A stretch of 64,000 nucleotides of DNA from assembly GCF_040183065.1 (NCBI RefSeq), contig NC_091130.1, positions 121,604,914-121,668,913 of the forward strand, in the 5' to 3' direction. Both the position numbers and the translations under genes were made by a program. Positions 42,237 to 52,939 of this stretch are shown piece after piece. The notes under the pieces were generated by a model. The model worked only from the letters and a program-made list of their open reading frames with translations. It made no database searches and had not been told where the DNA came from. How positions within the stretch are numbered: position 1 is the first letter of the stretch; every line of letters begins with the position of its first letter. The stretch comes from Periplaneta americana (Eukaryota > Arthropoda > Insecta > Blattodea > Blattidae).

Positions 42237-42861
42237 TAAAAGAAATTTAATGTTTTACTGTATATAATATCAGTATTAAGCCATAAGATTGAATAAAAAG
42301 ATTTAAATTTATTGATATATTTTAAGAAAGTTTTATTAAACTGTATACACTATGTGGACGAACGTTTTGTCTAGAGCAGCTGTCATCAGTATATTACACT
42401 CTCGGACTAGCGTCTCTTACCCGCAGGTCTCTTACACACCAGAGTGCACCCGTGGCTGCTGGAGGGTATGCTGGTTCCCTATCCTTTCTGCATGTCGCAC
42501 AGTGGGATATTTGGCCGATTTAAGCGGCCAAAAGTCGATTTTCTAAAACTCGTTCCAGGTAGGAAAAAATGCCACATGGCAAAGCTGAATAGTCAGGGAA
42601 CAATAAACTAACCGCTTTGCGCAAACCTTGAGGACGTATGACAGTCGAAACTTAATCATATCTTTTAGTGGACATATCTTTTCTCTGCATTGTCTGTGTA
42701 CAATTAATTCCACAATTAATATTATTTATTCCGTGTAAGGTTTGAAGTGAGTAGTTGCCGATTTTGATGAAGCCGGCAAATGTGAATACATTTTAAATAT
42801 TTTCATCGATATTGAAATTATTTTGACGAAGACAAAGCGCTCTGAAAAAATGTATATATAT
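42237..42861. other. Intergenic DNA with a hAT-like end at 42377
   Basis: From 42377, CAGCTGTCATCAG followed by ACTAGCGTCTCTTACCCGC parallels the left end of the hAT element at 48679 (CAGCGGTCGTCAGC...GCTAGCGTCTCTTACCCGC). No partner end was found, so it is probably a truncated copy. Confidence 0.5.
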
Positions 42862-43542
42862 TTTTTTTTGTGCGAGATCGTGCGTATTTGCTTGGTTTCC
42901 GCACAAAACCAATCCGCGGAAAGTCTAAAATTCCACATTCAGTATTCCCAACCTAACACACATAACAATTTCCCTCTTCTTACCGCTTAAGTGACATATT
43001 GATTTTACTCCTTTAGGCTTTTAACATATTATCTTTAGAGACGTTCAATATAGTAATAATTATAAATTGGAAACTCACCACTGCAATTTCACCTAAATTG
43101 CACTGTTAATTATTTTTTTTTAATATTTGCAAAAATTAAGTAAACTCTACAACTCCACTAAAGTTACATAACCTTACCGTTTGTTTTAAGTTCGCATTTA
43201 TAGACTGGGGGGAAAAAGATAGACTATATCACGGCCTGCTGGAGTATAGTAAACACAGAAAATATTTTAAAGCAACAATGTTGAAGATGGATATTTTTGT
43301 TTTTCAAATTTGCCGTCATTGAACAGAAACCAAGATGGAGATTTCATTGCAACTAATTAGAAATTCCTCTTTCAGGTATGTAATAAACGATCTTCGCACA
43401 AAATAATGTACCGATACACGAGAGGTATGTTTTCTTTCAATTCTCGGAAATTAAAATAGCTCAACTACGTTTCGCTTTTTCAAAGTTTTCCTCGAACATG
43501 AAAACTTCAACATACCGCTCTTGTAACGCATATTACTATTTA
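42862..43542 (-). repeat. 710-bp interspersed repeat, inverted copy 2
   Basis: Reverse complement of 34511-35219 along essentially its whole length, with one unrelated central stretch. The two copies are separated by about 7.6 kb. Confidence 0.85.
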
Positions 43543-43829
43543 ATTATTTCCACAGGCTAATTTTAACAAACTCGAGTGTACTAGTTCACTTCTGGGTATT
43601 TCCCAGTACCATTTTTTACTACAATAGAAAAGTTAAGCCTTCTGCTTCACGATTTCGTAAAAATCAGCCGCGAATCGCGCAAGATACAGGTTGATTAATC
43701 CTTTCCGACTCTATGTGCATAATTAAGCACATCGCCAAAATTTCGATTTATTCTGCAATAAGTGCATATTACGATATTGAAATATTAATTTATAAATAAT
43801 TTTGTAAAAATACAAATACAAAGAGGGAA

Positions 43830-43978
43830 AATCGACGAAAAAGACTGAAGCAACGTGGACTGAAGAGAGAAAAGAAGACCACCGCCAAAGAATGAGAGAA
43901 CTATGGGCAAAAAGACGGGCAAAGAAACGCCTCTAAATACTTCGTGTACAGCCAAATGGACTTATTCATACCTAAATC

Positions 43979-44011
<33 letters not shown>

Positions 44012-44013
44012 TT
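43830..44013 (+). pseudogene. LINE 3' end with (TAA)n tail
   Basis: A short frame RKTEATWTEERKEDHRQRMR, then ELWAKRRAKKRL, a stop and RVQPNGLIHT, ends in (ATA)n at about 43982-44012. A Lys/Arg-rich C-terminus directly before a simple-repeat tail suggests the end of a LINE ORF. The family is not identified. Confidence 0.4.
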
Positions 44014-44831
44014 ACTTACTTACAAATGGCTTTTAAGGAACCCGCAGGTTCATTGCCGCCCTCACATAAGCCCGCCATCGGTCCCTATCCTGTGTAAGAT
44101 TAATCCACTCTATGTCATATCCCACCTCCCTCAAATCCATTTTAATATTATCCTCGTATCTTCGTCTCGTCCTTCCCAAAGATCTTTTTCCCTCCGGTCT
44201 CCTAATTAACACTCTATATGCATTTCTGGATTCACACATACGTGCTACATGCTCTGTCCAACTCAAACGTCTGGATTTTATGTTCCTAATTATGTCAGAT
44301 GAAGAAAACAATGCGTGCAGTTCTGCGTTGTGTAGCTTTCTCCATTCTCCTGTAACTTCATCCCTCTTAGCCCCAAATATTTTCCTAAGCACCTTATTCT
44401 CAGACACTCTTAATCTCTGTTCCTATCTCAAAGTGAGAGTTAAAGTTTCACAACCAAACAGAACAACCGGTAATATAACTGTTTTATAAATTCTAACTTT
44501 CAGAATTTTTGACAGCAGACTAGATGACAAAAGCTTCTCAGCCGAATAATAACAGGCATATCCCATATTTATTCTGTGTTTAATTTCCTCCCGAGTGTCA
44601 TTTATATTTGTTACTGTTGCTCCAAGATATTTGAATTTTTCCACCTTTTCGAAGGATAAATCTCTAATTTTTGTGTTTCCATTTCGTACAATATTCTGGT
44701 CACGAGACATAATCATATACTTTGGCTTTTCGGGATTTACTTCCAAACCTATCGCTTTACTTGCTTCAAGTAAAATTCCCGTATTTTCCCTAATCGTTTG
44801 TGGACTTTCTCCTAAAATATTCACGTCATCC

Positions 44832-44838
<7 letters not shown>
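44014..44838 (-). pseudogene. RTE-like family A LINE, best-preserved C-terminal copy
   Basis: Minus strand: 133 open codons (44824-44423) with ILLEASKAIGLEVNPEKPKY, MIMSRDQNIVRNGN and ILPVVLFGCETLTLTLR. A stop/frameshift follows, then 124 codons (44407-44033) with ENKVLRKIFGAKRDEVTGEW, TEHVARMCESRNAYRVLIR and QDRDRWRAYVRAAMNLRVP. It is cut at 44838, just after DVNILGE-like sequence, and its 3' end reads into AAGCCATTTGTAAGTAAGT. Both sides border (TAA)n tracts (43982-44012, 44839-44875). It serves as reference for the other family A fragments. Confidence 0.88.
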
Positions 44839-44863
<25 letters not shown>

Positions 44864-45739
44864 TAATAATAATAATACGACAAATTACTGAGTGCGCTCG
44901 GGCCCCACGGGCCTATATAAGTTGGCGCCACTGCTGAGGAGTTATGATAAATTTGCGTAAGTTAAGTGTCTTCGTGTTGATTGTTACCTGTGATTTCTCA
45001 ACTTTCTTGCATACTTGTGTTTCTATTATTCACTATTGAATTATCGATGTGAAAAAAGGAGAACGGAAATGTTAGGTTCTACACAACAGGCGCTTGAAAT
45101 TGTGTCTCGGGTGCATCATTTCTTCCAGAGAGTCGCAGAGTTCCACTTGTCTCGCGCGCTCTTCTGCTAACAACGTTACCAAGTGTCCGGAACGCACAGC
45201 TGCGGTTTGTGGATTTGGTCTTCGAACTGTACAAATAATTTCACTCTGCGGTTAGTACGAATTGTTGCTTGTTATTGGAAGATTAAAGGGCATATATCTC
45301 TAGATTTACTACTTTACTTAGACACTAGAAACTGGCAAAATCTCGGTATACGTTATTTTAATGTCACACTACAGTTGTGTCCTCCCCGCATTTCGAACAA
45401 TCTTCCGTATTTCGCTTTATTTATTTTTTTTTTTAATTTTGAACAGTTTATCTGCTTTATTATTTACTTTCCCTCCAGGTATTAACCCGCATAATGGAAA
45501 AATTGTTATACAAATATTTAATTTTATCGTGAATGAATTGAGTTAGATGAATTCTGATGTCCCAGAGATATATCAAAATGCATATGAGGAGCATAGTATC
45601 AAAGTTAGACAATTCCATTTTCTGCGTTTTCGTTGATATTGATTGTTTCTAATAGAATTTTGTGTGCTGAATGCGATTCTGGAACTGTTTAGGTTCATAA
45701 ACGGACGGAACAGAGCGAAAATAGCACTTAATTATGCGC
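44839..45739. other. Intergenic DNA; (TAA)n, then a TATA-like stretch
   Basis: After (TAA)n, 44894-44935 reads GGGCCCCACGGGCCTATATA and then AGTTGGCGCC: a TATA-box-like element in a short GC-rich context. No downstream coding sequence was recognised, so a promoter or an LTR/5' end is only a possibility. Confidence 0.35.
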
Positions 45740-46350
45740 TTTAGAATCAAAATGTAGACAACTTCACCGTGGCTTGGAGCGTATTTCGAATCTCAGTGCT
45801 GAGCAATCTGATGGCATCACGGTGTTCCGAATTTCACCGATGGCTTCACTGATGCTCCACCGGTGTCGCACCGGTGCCATCAGCTTGCAGAGGTGGTGGC
45901 AGTCTCCATCTGCCGCCATCAGTGAATCTGATTGGTTCTTGTATAGGGCGGGAATTAGCAGACGAATGACGTCGTGAACTGTTGTGTCATGGCGGTGTGT
46001 TTTGCTTTAGTTCTACTGTATTGTTTGTAATGAGCACAACGTAAAAACAATATGTTAATGACTTATGAACGAACATGTCAACGGACCAGATTTTACTACT
46101 GGTTCAAGAAATAAATTGTTTGTGCTCTCTTTTCTTTGAGCTGGATGACAGTATGGAAATTTAGCAAAATCTTGCTAGTTTAGCATAATAACAACTTGTA
46201 CAGCCGCCATGATAGCCATTGAACCTTCCAGCAGTTCTGAAACGTGACGTCATTGATGTCCACCGGTCCGGTGAGATTCGGAATACGCTGTTGGTTTCAA
46301 ATTGGGACAGTTCCTTCAGTAGCCAATGAGAAGCCCACATTCGTACCACC
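45740..46350. other. GC-richer segment with partial inverted symmetry
   Basis: The segment is richer in CG dinucleotides and CACCGG/GCCATC motifs than its surroundings. GAGCGTATTTCGAATCTCA (45777-45795) recurs inverted as TGAGATTCGGAATACGCTG (about 46270-46288). Short open frames on both strands are unconvincing. It could be an old MITE or a promoter-like island. Confidence 0.35.
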
Positions 46351-47837
46351 TTTTCTTATAACGCATCGCGAATCTAACATGACTGATTGTTTATATAATC
46401 GGTTTGTGAATGAATAAGTACTGTTTTACGTAAGTTTGGTCTTAAACCGAGTTAGAACTGACTTAAATTCAAAAGCAGACAATTTCACTTGAAATACGGC
46501 TTCCTTTGGTTTCAAGAACAGAGAACTCCGTGACTTAGTTTCAGAGATGGATGACTCCACTTTTTAAACGTAAATTTCCACCTGAATATTAATTTTAATC
46601 ACACTTTGAGATTGAAAAATTATTTCTATGACCCATGAGAATGATTAAAAAAAAAAGGTATGTATAACGGTGACATTGGCTTCCAAGGATCTAGTTTTTC
46701 GACTCTCCTGTAAAAAAACAAAAGTGGAGTTGTCCAACTTTGATACCAAGCTCCTCATTATCATGCAGTCTGTATAGGAGGTAATGCTTGCCATGAACGG
46801 GTTTCAATGCTAAATAGTTTAAAATCAATGTTGGTATTACAAATTTGGGAAAACTGACGAGTTTTATTCTAAGAATTTGATCTATCACAAAATTTAAAAT
46901 AGAATTAGAATCACTACTTTCTTAGTAGCAATAATTACTTACAAGCAATCAGCGCACATTTTGTTGTCTTAGATAAGTGAAGCACCATTCAGGAAAGGTC
47001 GGTCAGAGTAGAGAATTGGAACTCTACTGCTCTATTGTTTGAAAACATATGAGAAACCTGGCCAGAAAAACTGTAAATAAAGATATTCTGGGTTGGGTTA
47101 ATTCAGAATCCAGAATAACGTTTTGATATGGGAGAAGGCGAATCACAATGATCTCGAACCCTTGTCCAATTAATTAACAATATAGTATTTCACCTCTGAG
47201 CTGTGAGAACTTCTTCGGAGAAAAAGATGAAAACTTTTGTGATTGACTTGTAAGATGGCAAGCCGAAACTTTCAGTATTAATGTATCAGATAACTTAGAG
47301 TTGTGTATAACTTTGGCTCATTATGCCGGTACTTGTTTTAAATCATTAAATTTTATCCCAATAAGCTATTGTACAGAGTGAGCCTGTATTTACCATACCC
47401 TTTAAATTGTATAGATATCATTAATGTAACTCTAGATCATATATACCCAGATTGCTCTGCGTTATAGGTTTTGACGGTAACAAATTTTGTCAGGTTTACT
47501 ATGCTGCCATCTAGTTGTTACATAAGGGGTAAAGTCATAACTCCCATTTGAATTCCATTAGCGACTGTACTGACATCTCATGTTCGTTTACGGCAGACGG
47601 GTGGCGATCCTGACGGCTGTTCTCTTCAAAGTGCAATCGACTTTAACATAGGAACGAGCAATCTATATGTGATCTGGGATATAACTTATAAATGCCATCT
47701 GGGACCTTAAAATTGTTATGTCAATAATAAGAACAGAACAAACTGTGATTGGTGAGATAAACTTCGAACCAATATAATAGAACTTTTCAGTTGACAACGC
47801 CAAAATTTCTAGTTGGAAAAATATTATTTAAAAAAAT
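46351..47837. other. AT-rich intergenic DNA, no feature recognised
   Basis: No coding signature, terminal repeats or tandem array that I can support. Confidence 0.5.
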
Positions 47838-48395
47838 TTGCACGCATTATATTCTTCACCTGACATAATTGAAGGGTACACGGGAAAAACGATCAAGGTC
47901 CATCAAAAATCGAAATTGAGTTAATAATGCTATCTTATAGTGGAAAAGAAGTACTATCATGTGGCCTAGTTAGTAATAAGAAATCATCGTTCTTGACATT
48001 CCACTACGTCAATTTCTGTTATATACACACATAACAAAGTATTAAGTGCTTAAACTTTAAAATTCGTTTTACTCGAAACTTTCTAAAATGGACCTTGATC
48101 GTTATTCCCGTGTACCCTTCAATTAGGAACATTAAATCCAGACATTCGAGATGGATAGGGCATGTAGCACGTATGGGTAAATCCAGAAATGTATATAGAG
48201 TGTTAGTTGGTAGGTCGAAGGGGAGATGACTTTTGGGGAGGCCGAGATATAGATGGAAGAATAATAATAAAATGCATGTGAGGGAGCTGGGATATGATGG
48301 TAGGGACTGGATTAATCTAGTTCAGGATAGGGACCGATGGCAGGCTTCTATGAGGCGGCAATGCACCAGCGGGTTCTATAAAAGCCATTTGTGAG
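47838..48395 (+). pseudogene. RTE-like family A LINE, C-terminal fragment with MITE
   Basis: It begins YSSPDIIRN-equivalent, is split at 47871-48120 by a MITE, then reads IKSRHSRWIGHVARMGKSRN, VYRVLVGR and WINLVQDRDRWQA. The 3' UTR ends near AAAAGCCATTTGTGAGGAAG. A stop replaces the usual Arg/Lys in the EG(K/R)R block, so it is inactive. 5' truncated. Confidence 0.82.
47871..48120. mobile_element. MITE with GAAGGGTACACGGG ends and AATT duplication
   Basis: The 250-bp element has inverted ends GAAGGGTACACGGGAAAAAC...GATCAAGGTCCAT. It lies between AATT at 47867-47870 and 48121-48124. The host LINE in other copies (for example 44.3 kb, minus strand) reads CATAATTAGGAACAT, giving the empty site. 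Non-coding. Confidence 0.92.
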
Positions 48396-48519
48396 GAAGT
48401 GGATTGAAGTAGTAGTTGTTCTTAAAAGTCTTCATAACTGTATTTCAGAAATCACAATTGTCTTGTGACAGAGATAGCGAGTTTCCGACAAATAAGATAA
48501 TTCTGCTTATGCAGGCTAT

Positions 48520-48678
48520 GACTGTATTTGACGGGATGAGGCCGAGTATTCGCCATGGATTACCTGATATTTGTCTTACAGTTGGAAAAAATCTCGGAAA
48601 AACTCAGATAATTAACCCACGCGAGACTCCAAGCCACGTTCAAGCACAGCCCTGAATCAATAGGCAAACGCTCTATAT
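48520..48678 (-). mobile_element. Decayed tRNA-headed SINE, interrupted by a hAT element
   Basis: The body block TATTCGCCATGGATTACCTG...ACAGTTGGAAAAAATCTCGG and a weak box B region lead to AGGCAAACGCTCTATAT. The hAT element begins at that point. After it, CATTAGCTATACCGGTGACC (52257-52276) supplies the missing box A end. Recognised from its resemblance to a common insect SINE body; the tRNA boxes are damaged. Confidence 0.55.
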
Positions 48679-49059
48679 CAGCGGTCGTCAGCGGAGTGCA
48701 CGCTCGTGCTAGCGTCTCTTACCCGCTAGACCTCTAGTGCATTTATGCAAGCGGACGGGTAAGCAATATTTCAGTGGCGGCTTTTCGTTCGTACTATAAA
48801 TTACGTAACTCAGTGAAATTCAATAGTACTAATAGTGTAATGAAGCACCCAATGTTCACATGCATATTTAAGTAAGCATATTTTACATGCTGCAGTTAAT
48901 AAATACTCAAGATTTCCGTTTTTAATGTCAAATAACTTAAAAAAGTCACCTCTAAAATTGTGGAGTCGAGTCAAAGGAGGAGACAAGCCACAAATCCTGA
49001 TATTTCACTGGAATGTGAGGAAATAATTTCTCCGGACTAAATTCTATGACAATATATTA

Positions 49060-49215
49060 GCTAGTCTAATGGTAGGTAGTTGCTCAGGACAGAGTTCTTC
49101 GGCAGCGTTTATTATACATTCTTTCAACAAATCACCATCTGTGAATAGTCGGAGTTTTCTTCCAAGACAAGAGCAATTTTGTAACTAACTCGAACACTGG
49201 CATCATCTTCATGAA
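49060..49215 (-). pseudogene. hAT transposase fragment (GTF2IRD2/ZBED-like)
   Basis: Minus strand: DASVRVSYKIALVLEENSD, then after a frame change RLFTDGDLLKECIINAAEEL and CPEQLPTIRLAN. (A)SY.IA...(K)PFTDGEFIKEC...A..LCP is the N-terminal-middle region of GTF2IRD2-like hAT proteins. This supports calling the enclosing 48679-52248 element a hAT. Confidence 0.65.
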
Positions 49216-49642
49216 CGTCTTCCTGTGAATAACACACAGTACTAAAAAATCCTCAAGAACTCTAATATAAGGCCGGCAGCATACTGCATGGAAATTCTTC
49301 CCGGTCAACCACGGACCGTCTCCGACGGTATCGCCCTGTGATGTCATCTGAAGTTTCGTCCACTAGCGGAGAAGATCGCACAATTCATTCTTCGCATGTG
49401 TGAAGTCTGCTGTATATTTACTCATTTACGTGATTTGCTGTATGTCCAGCGTGGGTTATGTTAAATAATATAATTTTATTGTTATATTCTATTTACAAGC
49501 ATTTTCCAATTGATTTAAAAATGGACAGACTTATTATGTGCATGCAAGAACCCCCGCTTTTTGTTTTACATTGAAAAAAAATATCATTAGGAGAAATCTA
49601 ATATACAGGGACATCATTTTATTTTTACTAACACTTTTAATA

Positions 49643-50377
49643 CAGGGTGCGTCAGAAAGAACGGATGGATTTCAAACTATCGATACGCAGCGAGGGGAGG
49701 GATATAGTGAGGGGGACCACGACTGTTGGATCAGCGAGAGAATGCAGTTTCAGTTGAGAACATGGTGTTGGTCTGGTGTACAACGGGCTTTCATTGCAGA
49801 GACATTTTTGAAAAATGAAGAGTCTGTGATCGCCACTCAGGACTCTTTTCGACATCGGACGTCACGCTAGGATAGGATTCCAACTCGGAATACAATTTTG
49901 CGGTGGGTGGCTTCATTTCGTACCACAGGTTCAACATTAAAGAAGAAATCACCTGGACGACCACGGAGCGCGTGTACACCTGCAAACGTGGAAACAGACA
50001 GTAGGTTGTCCGGCCGTAAACATGCTATTGCACTGAGATTGTCCGAGGTTACGGTAAGATCTCGCGCCCTGCGAGTTCTTTCTTTGGGACCATTCGAAGG
50101 CGTAAGTAACGACATACACTGGATGAAATGAAGACGGCGATTCGTGAAGAAATCGAGGCAATCCCACCAACTATGACTGTGAAAGAAGTGATGGCGAACT
50201 TCAGAAAACGCCTCGATGCCTGTATCGAAAGCCAAGGACATTATATGGATGATGTTGTATACCATAACTAAACTGCATATATTGGTGAATCTGTTGATAA
50301 CAATAAATTTTTGATTTGATGAATCCTTACAATTTTCTTGCCCTGTGAAATCCATCCGTTCTTTCTGACGCACCCTA
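49643..50377 (+). mobile_element. DUF4817-type mariner element, internally deleted
   Basis: Inverted ends of about 30 bp: CAGGGTGCGTCAGAAAGAAC then GGATGGATTTC; the right end has T for the first C. TA lies at 49641-49642 and 50378-50379. It holds N-terminal and C-terminal transposase sequence with the middle missing. Confidence 0.92.
49760..50271 (+). pseudogene. Mariner-type transposase, DUF4817 head and C-terminal tail
   Basis: The N-terminal block reads MQF...QRAFIAETFLKNEESVIATQ, then in the next frame NTILRWVASFRTTGSTLKKK and SPGRPRSACTPANVE. This is the helix-turn-helix and linker region of this insect mariner group. It jumps to 50128-50271, MKTAIREEIEAIPPTMTVKE, then RKRLDACIESQGHYMDDVVY and a stop, the natural C-terminus. 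All catalytic Asp residues fall in the deleted middle. Confidence 0.82.
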
Positions 50378-51447
50378 TATTAACCTGGCTATACTTTTAG
50401 AGAACCGGAATACCCGTTCGCTACCCCCTTCCACAACTGGAGTTCGATGATACTGGCGTAAAACACAAACAAATCACTTTACTAGGTATAGGAGGGAAGA
50501 AAAGTACTTCAACCATTTACGTAAACTAGGAAATATCGCGATTTTGAGTTCGATAATTTCCATTAGGATTTTTATTTAATCAAAATGCAGTACTGTATTA
50601 AGAATAAGTGTTTTTACTCACGAACTGAGCTATCCATGCGAACGTATTCATTATGCACTGTATATTATACTGTCTACAGCACATTAGCGTACAATATAGA
50701 GAATGAAGTTAAATTGAAAAATAATCATAATATGGATATTTAAACACATTTTTTAAGATGGTAGCCATTCATTTCGATAGCCTACAGGCTTCAGTTCTTT
50801 TGTGCATATTATCGCACTATAGACTATTGCATCTAATTCCAATTACAGTTTCGTCCTTCGTACTAGTAACTTATGTTGAAATAATTCTGTACCTACTCTA
50901 TAAAAGAGTACCTTATGTAATGCAAATTAATTCTTCACTTCTGTCCGACCCGCATAGATAAAATTACTCAGACATGTTATCTACTGTCCGTCCAAGTGGT
51001 TATGCCGCAGGATCGTAGAAAGGAGGGAAATCACATGACAGTTAATTACTTAACGAGGCCCTTTTATTTAAGTTATTTTAAACAGTTGTATAATATTACG
51101 TAAACGTCCAATTCCTAACAGAAATTAATGTTCTCAGAAAAGAGCTAAGTCAGCCCAGCTTTTACAGAGGGCCGTGCAGAAGCAGGTGGGGGAAATCGGG
51201 ATGCGACGTAGGCAAACGGACAGTACCTGTGCGAAAATATGATTCAATATTAAAAGTTCTTTCGTCACTGGAAAACGCGAACATATTTCTGGAACGTACT
51301 ATAGTCACTAACTCAGTAGTGTTTACATGCGGCCTTGGTTCTGTATGGATGAAGTTGGAACTTCATTAGTAGAAGGGGTGGGAGTGAAGTACATTCAAAA
51401 ACTCAGGTACAATAAAAATTGAAGTAAAATAAAATGATGTCCCTGTA

Positions 51448-51782
51448 TAAAGTACGGAAAGAAGTTTTGAAAAAAATTTATGTACTTATACATCTATTTA
51501 TGTGATTTTCTTGTTTTAAACGCATAAAATAATCGATCATTGCTACGATTTTGTCGTCGGTTGCTATCAGGTCGCAATTGAGAATAGCAATGTATGGAAA
51601 ACAAACTACGTACGTCGTGGCGAAACTCTGTTCGAAACAGTCGACACTTCTAGAAAGACCAAAACAGTCTTGTAAGGTATCAGACGGTCCGAGACGAAAC
51701 TGTGTCGTCCAAGACACGATGTCTGATGCAGTATTCTGCTGGCCTAGGGAAACGTTCTCTGACTAACTGCACATCAGTATCG

Positions 51783-51826
<44 letters not shown>

Positions 51827-52080
51827 TCTGTCTTATATTGGTGTATTTTAACTGCTCCACCATTTCGATTCCTTCGTCGTCTTTAATTTGTCGTATTCAT
51901 TAGCATGACAGTTGTCATAGTGACGCTGCAGGTTGTATTTTCTTATCTATCATATTGAGTATCTTACTACAATTTAAACATCTTGCTACATTTTCAAACT
52001 CTGTAAAATAAACAACCTAGGGGTGGAAGATCTAGGGTAAATCACTATTTGAACTTTCTGCTATCGTGTACGCACACAAA
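51448..52080. other. Interior of the hAT element; (TAA)n at 51785-51827
   Basis: Non-coding remainder of the hAT element with an ATA microsatellite; no transposase motif recognised here. Confidence 0.5.
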
Positions 52081-52285
52081 CCACCCACAAGTGCAAGTGT
52101 ATAGTACCTACTACTCTAGTCTCCACTGATCGTCCGCATCACCTAAGGCCAGATTCCTCCCTCTCCCTCCCACGATGCATGCACGGAGGTGCAGGCTTCC
52201 CTGCTGTCTATACCCAATACCCATTTCAGCGAGTGCTGACGACCACTGCTCTACATCATTAGCTATACCGGTGACCTGTAAGTAA

Positions 52286-52891
52286 CTGAACAAGTACAGT
52301 GAATAAATGAATCAAACAATCAACGATAAAATAAAGATAGGGCAATATGAGGTTGATTTTGTATTGATATAAACTGAATTATATTTAACTATAGTTATTG
52401 ATAGCCTTTATGTGTCGTTTTATTATAGAAAGCAGAGTTCTCTCAAAATTAAAAACTGCATAATTTCGAAAATAGCTTTTGAAAATATAGGTAGTAATTG
52501 ATCAAACTAAAAGTCACAGAAAATGTGTACTGTCAACATACATTAACACTACAAACAGAGTTGCGATATTTTTAATATGCTTCATTTGCTCCCATGCATA
52601 TTTATTATGTGATGATGGACACAATACGGTGTAGTTTTCGTTAATTGAGCGTTTGGAAATGCACGGATAAAAACATTTCGGATTAAAATGCATTGCTCGC
52701 CAGTTAAAAGTTGACAACGGTTTGATATTTGGTAGACTGTCATGTATACAGAGTGTCGCAGAAGAAATGTCAAATACTTCAGGATACTGTAGTTCGGGTT
52801 AAACTACATCGTTCACCATTCCTCCCAGTACATCCTTCAGTAGGCAGTTTCTTCTCAGCCACTCACCCGACCAATTTCTTTTCCTCTTCCT
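52286..52891. other. AT-rich intergenic DNA
   Basis: ACAGAGTGTCGCAGAAGAAATG at about 52748 looks like a lone mariner-type end after TA. No partner was found. Confidence 0.4.
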
Positions 52892-52892
52892 G

Positions 52893-52937
<45 letters not shown>
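52892..52937. repeat. (TA)n(GA)n microsatellite
   Basis: About 24 bp of TA repeats run directly into about 22 bp of GA repeats. It abuts the 3' end of the RLE-type LINE. Confidence 0.95.
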
Positions 52938-52939
52938 AA

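Larger units (their letters stand above)
49606..51445 (-). mobile_element. Mariner-type element, copy 2 (CAGGGACATCATTTT family), inverted
   Basis: The ends CAGGGACATCATTTTATTTT (both sides) are flanked by TA (49604-49605, 51446-51447). Its sequence is the reverse of copy 1 along its length (for example GTGGTTATGCCG.., CAGTACTGTATT). Removing the 735-bp nested element leaves about 1.1 kb, close to the 1084 bp of copy 1. Only a trace of transposase C-terminus is kept. Confidence 0.9.
48679..52248 (-). mobile_element. hAT element containing two further transposons
   Basis: The ends CAGCGGTCGTCAGC and inverse CAGTGGTCGTCAGC are flanked by CTCTATAT (48671-48678) and CTCTACAT (52249-52256), an 8-bp duplication with one mismatch. 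Of the 3570 bp, 1840 belong to the nested element at 49606-51445. A GTF2IRD2-like coding remnant lies inside at 49060-49215, on the minus strand. Confidence 0.85.
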
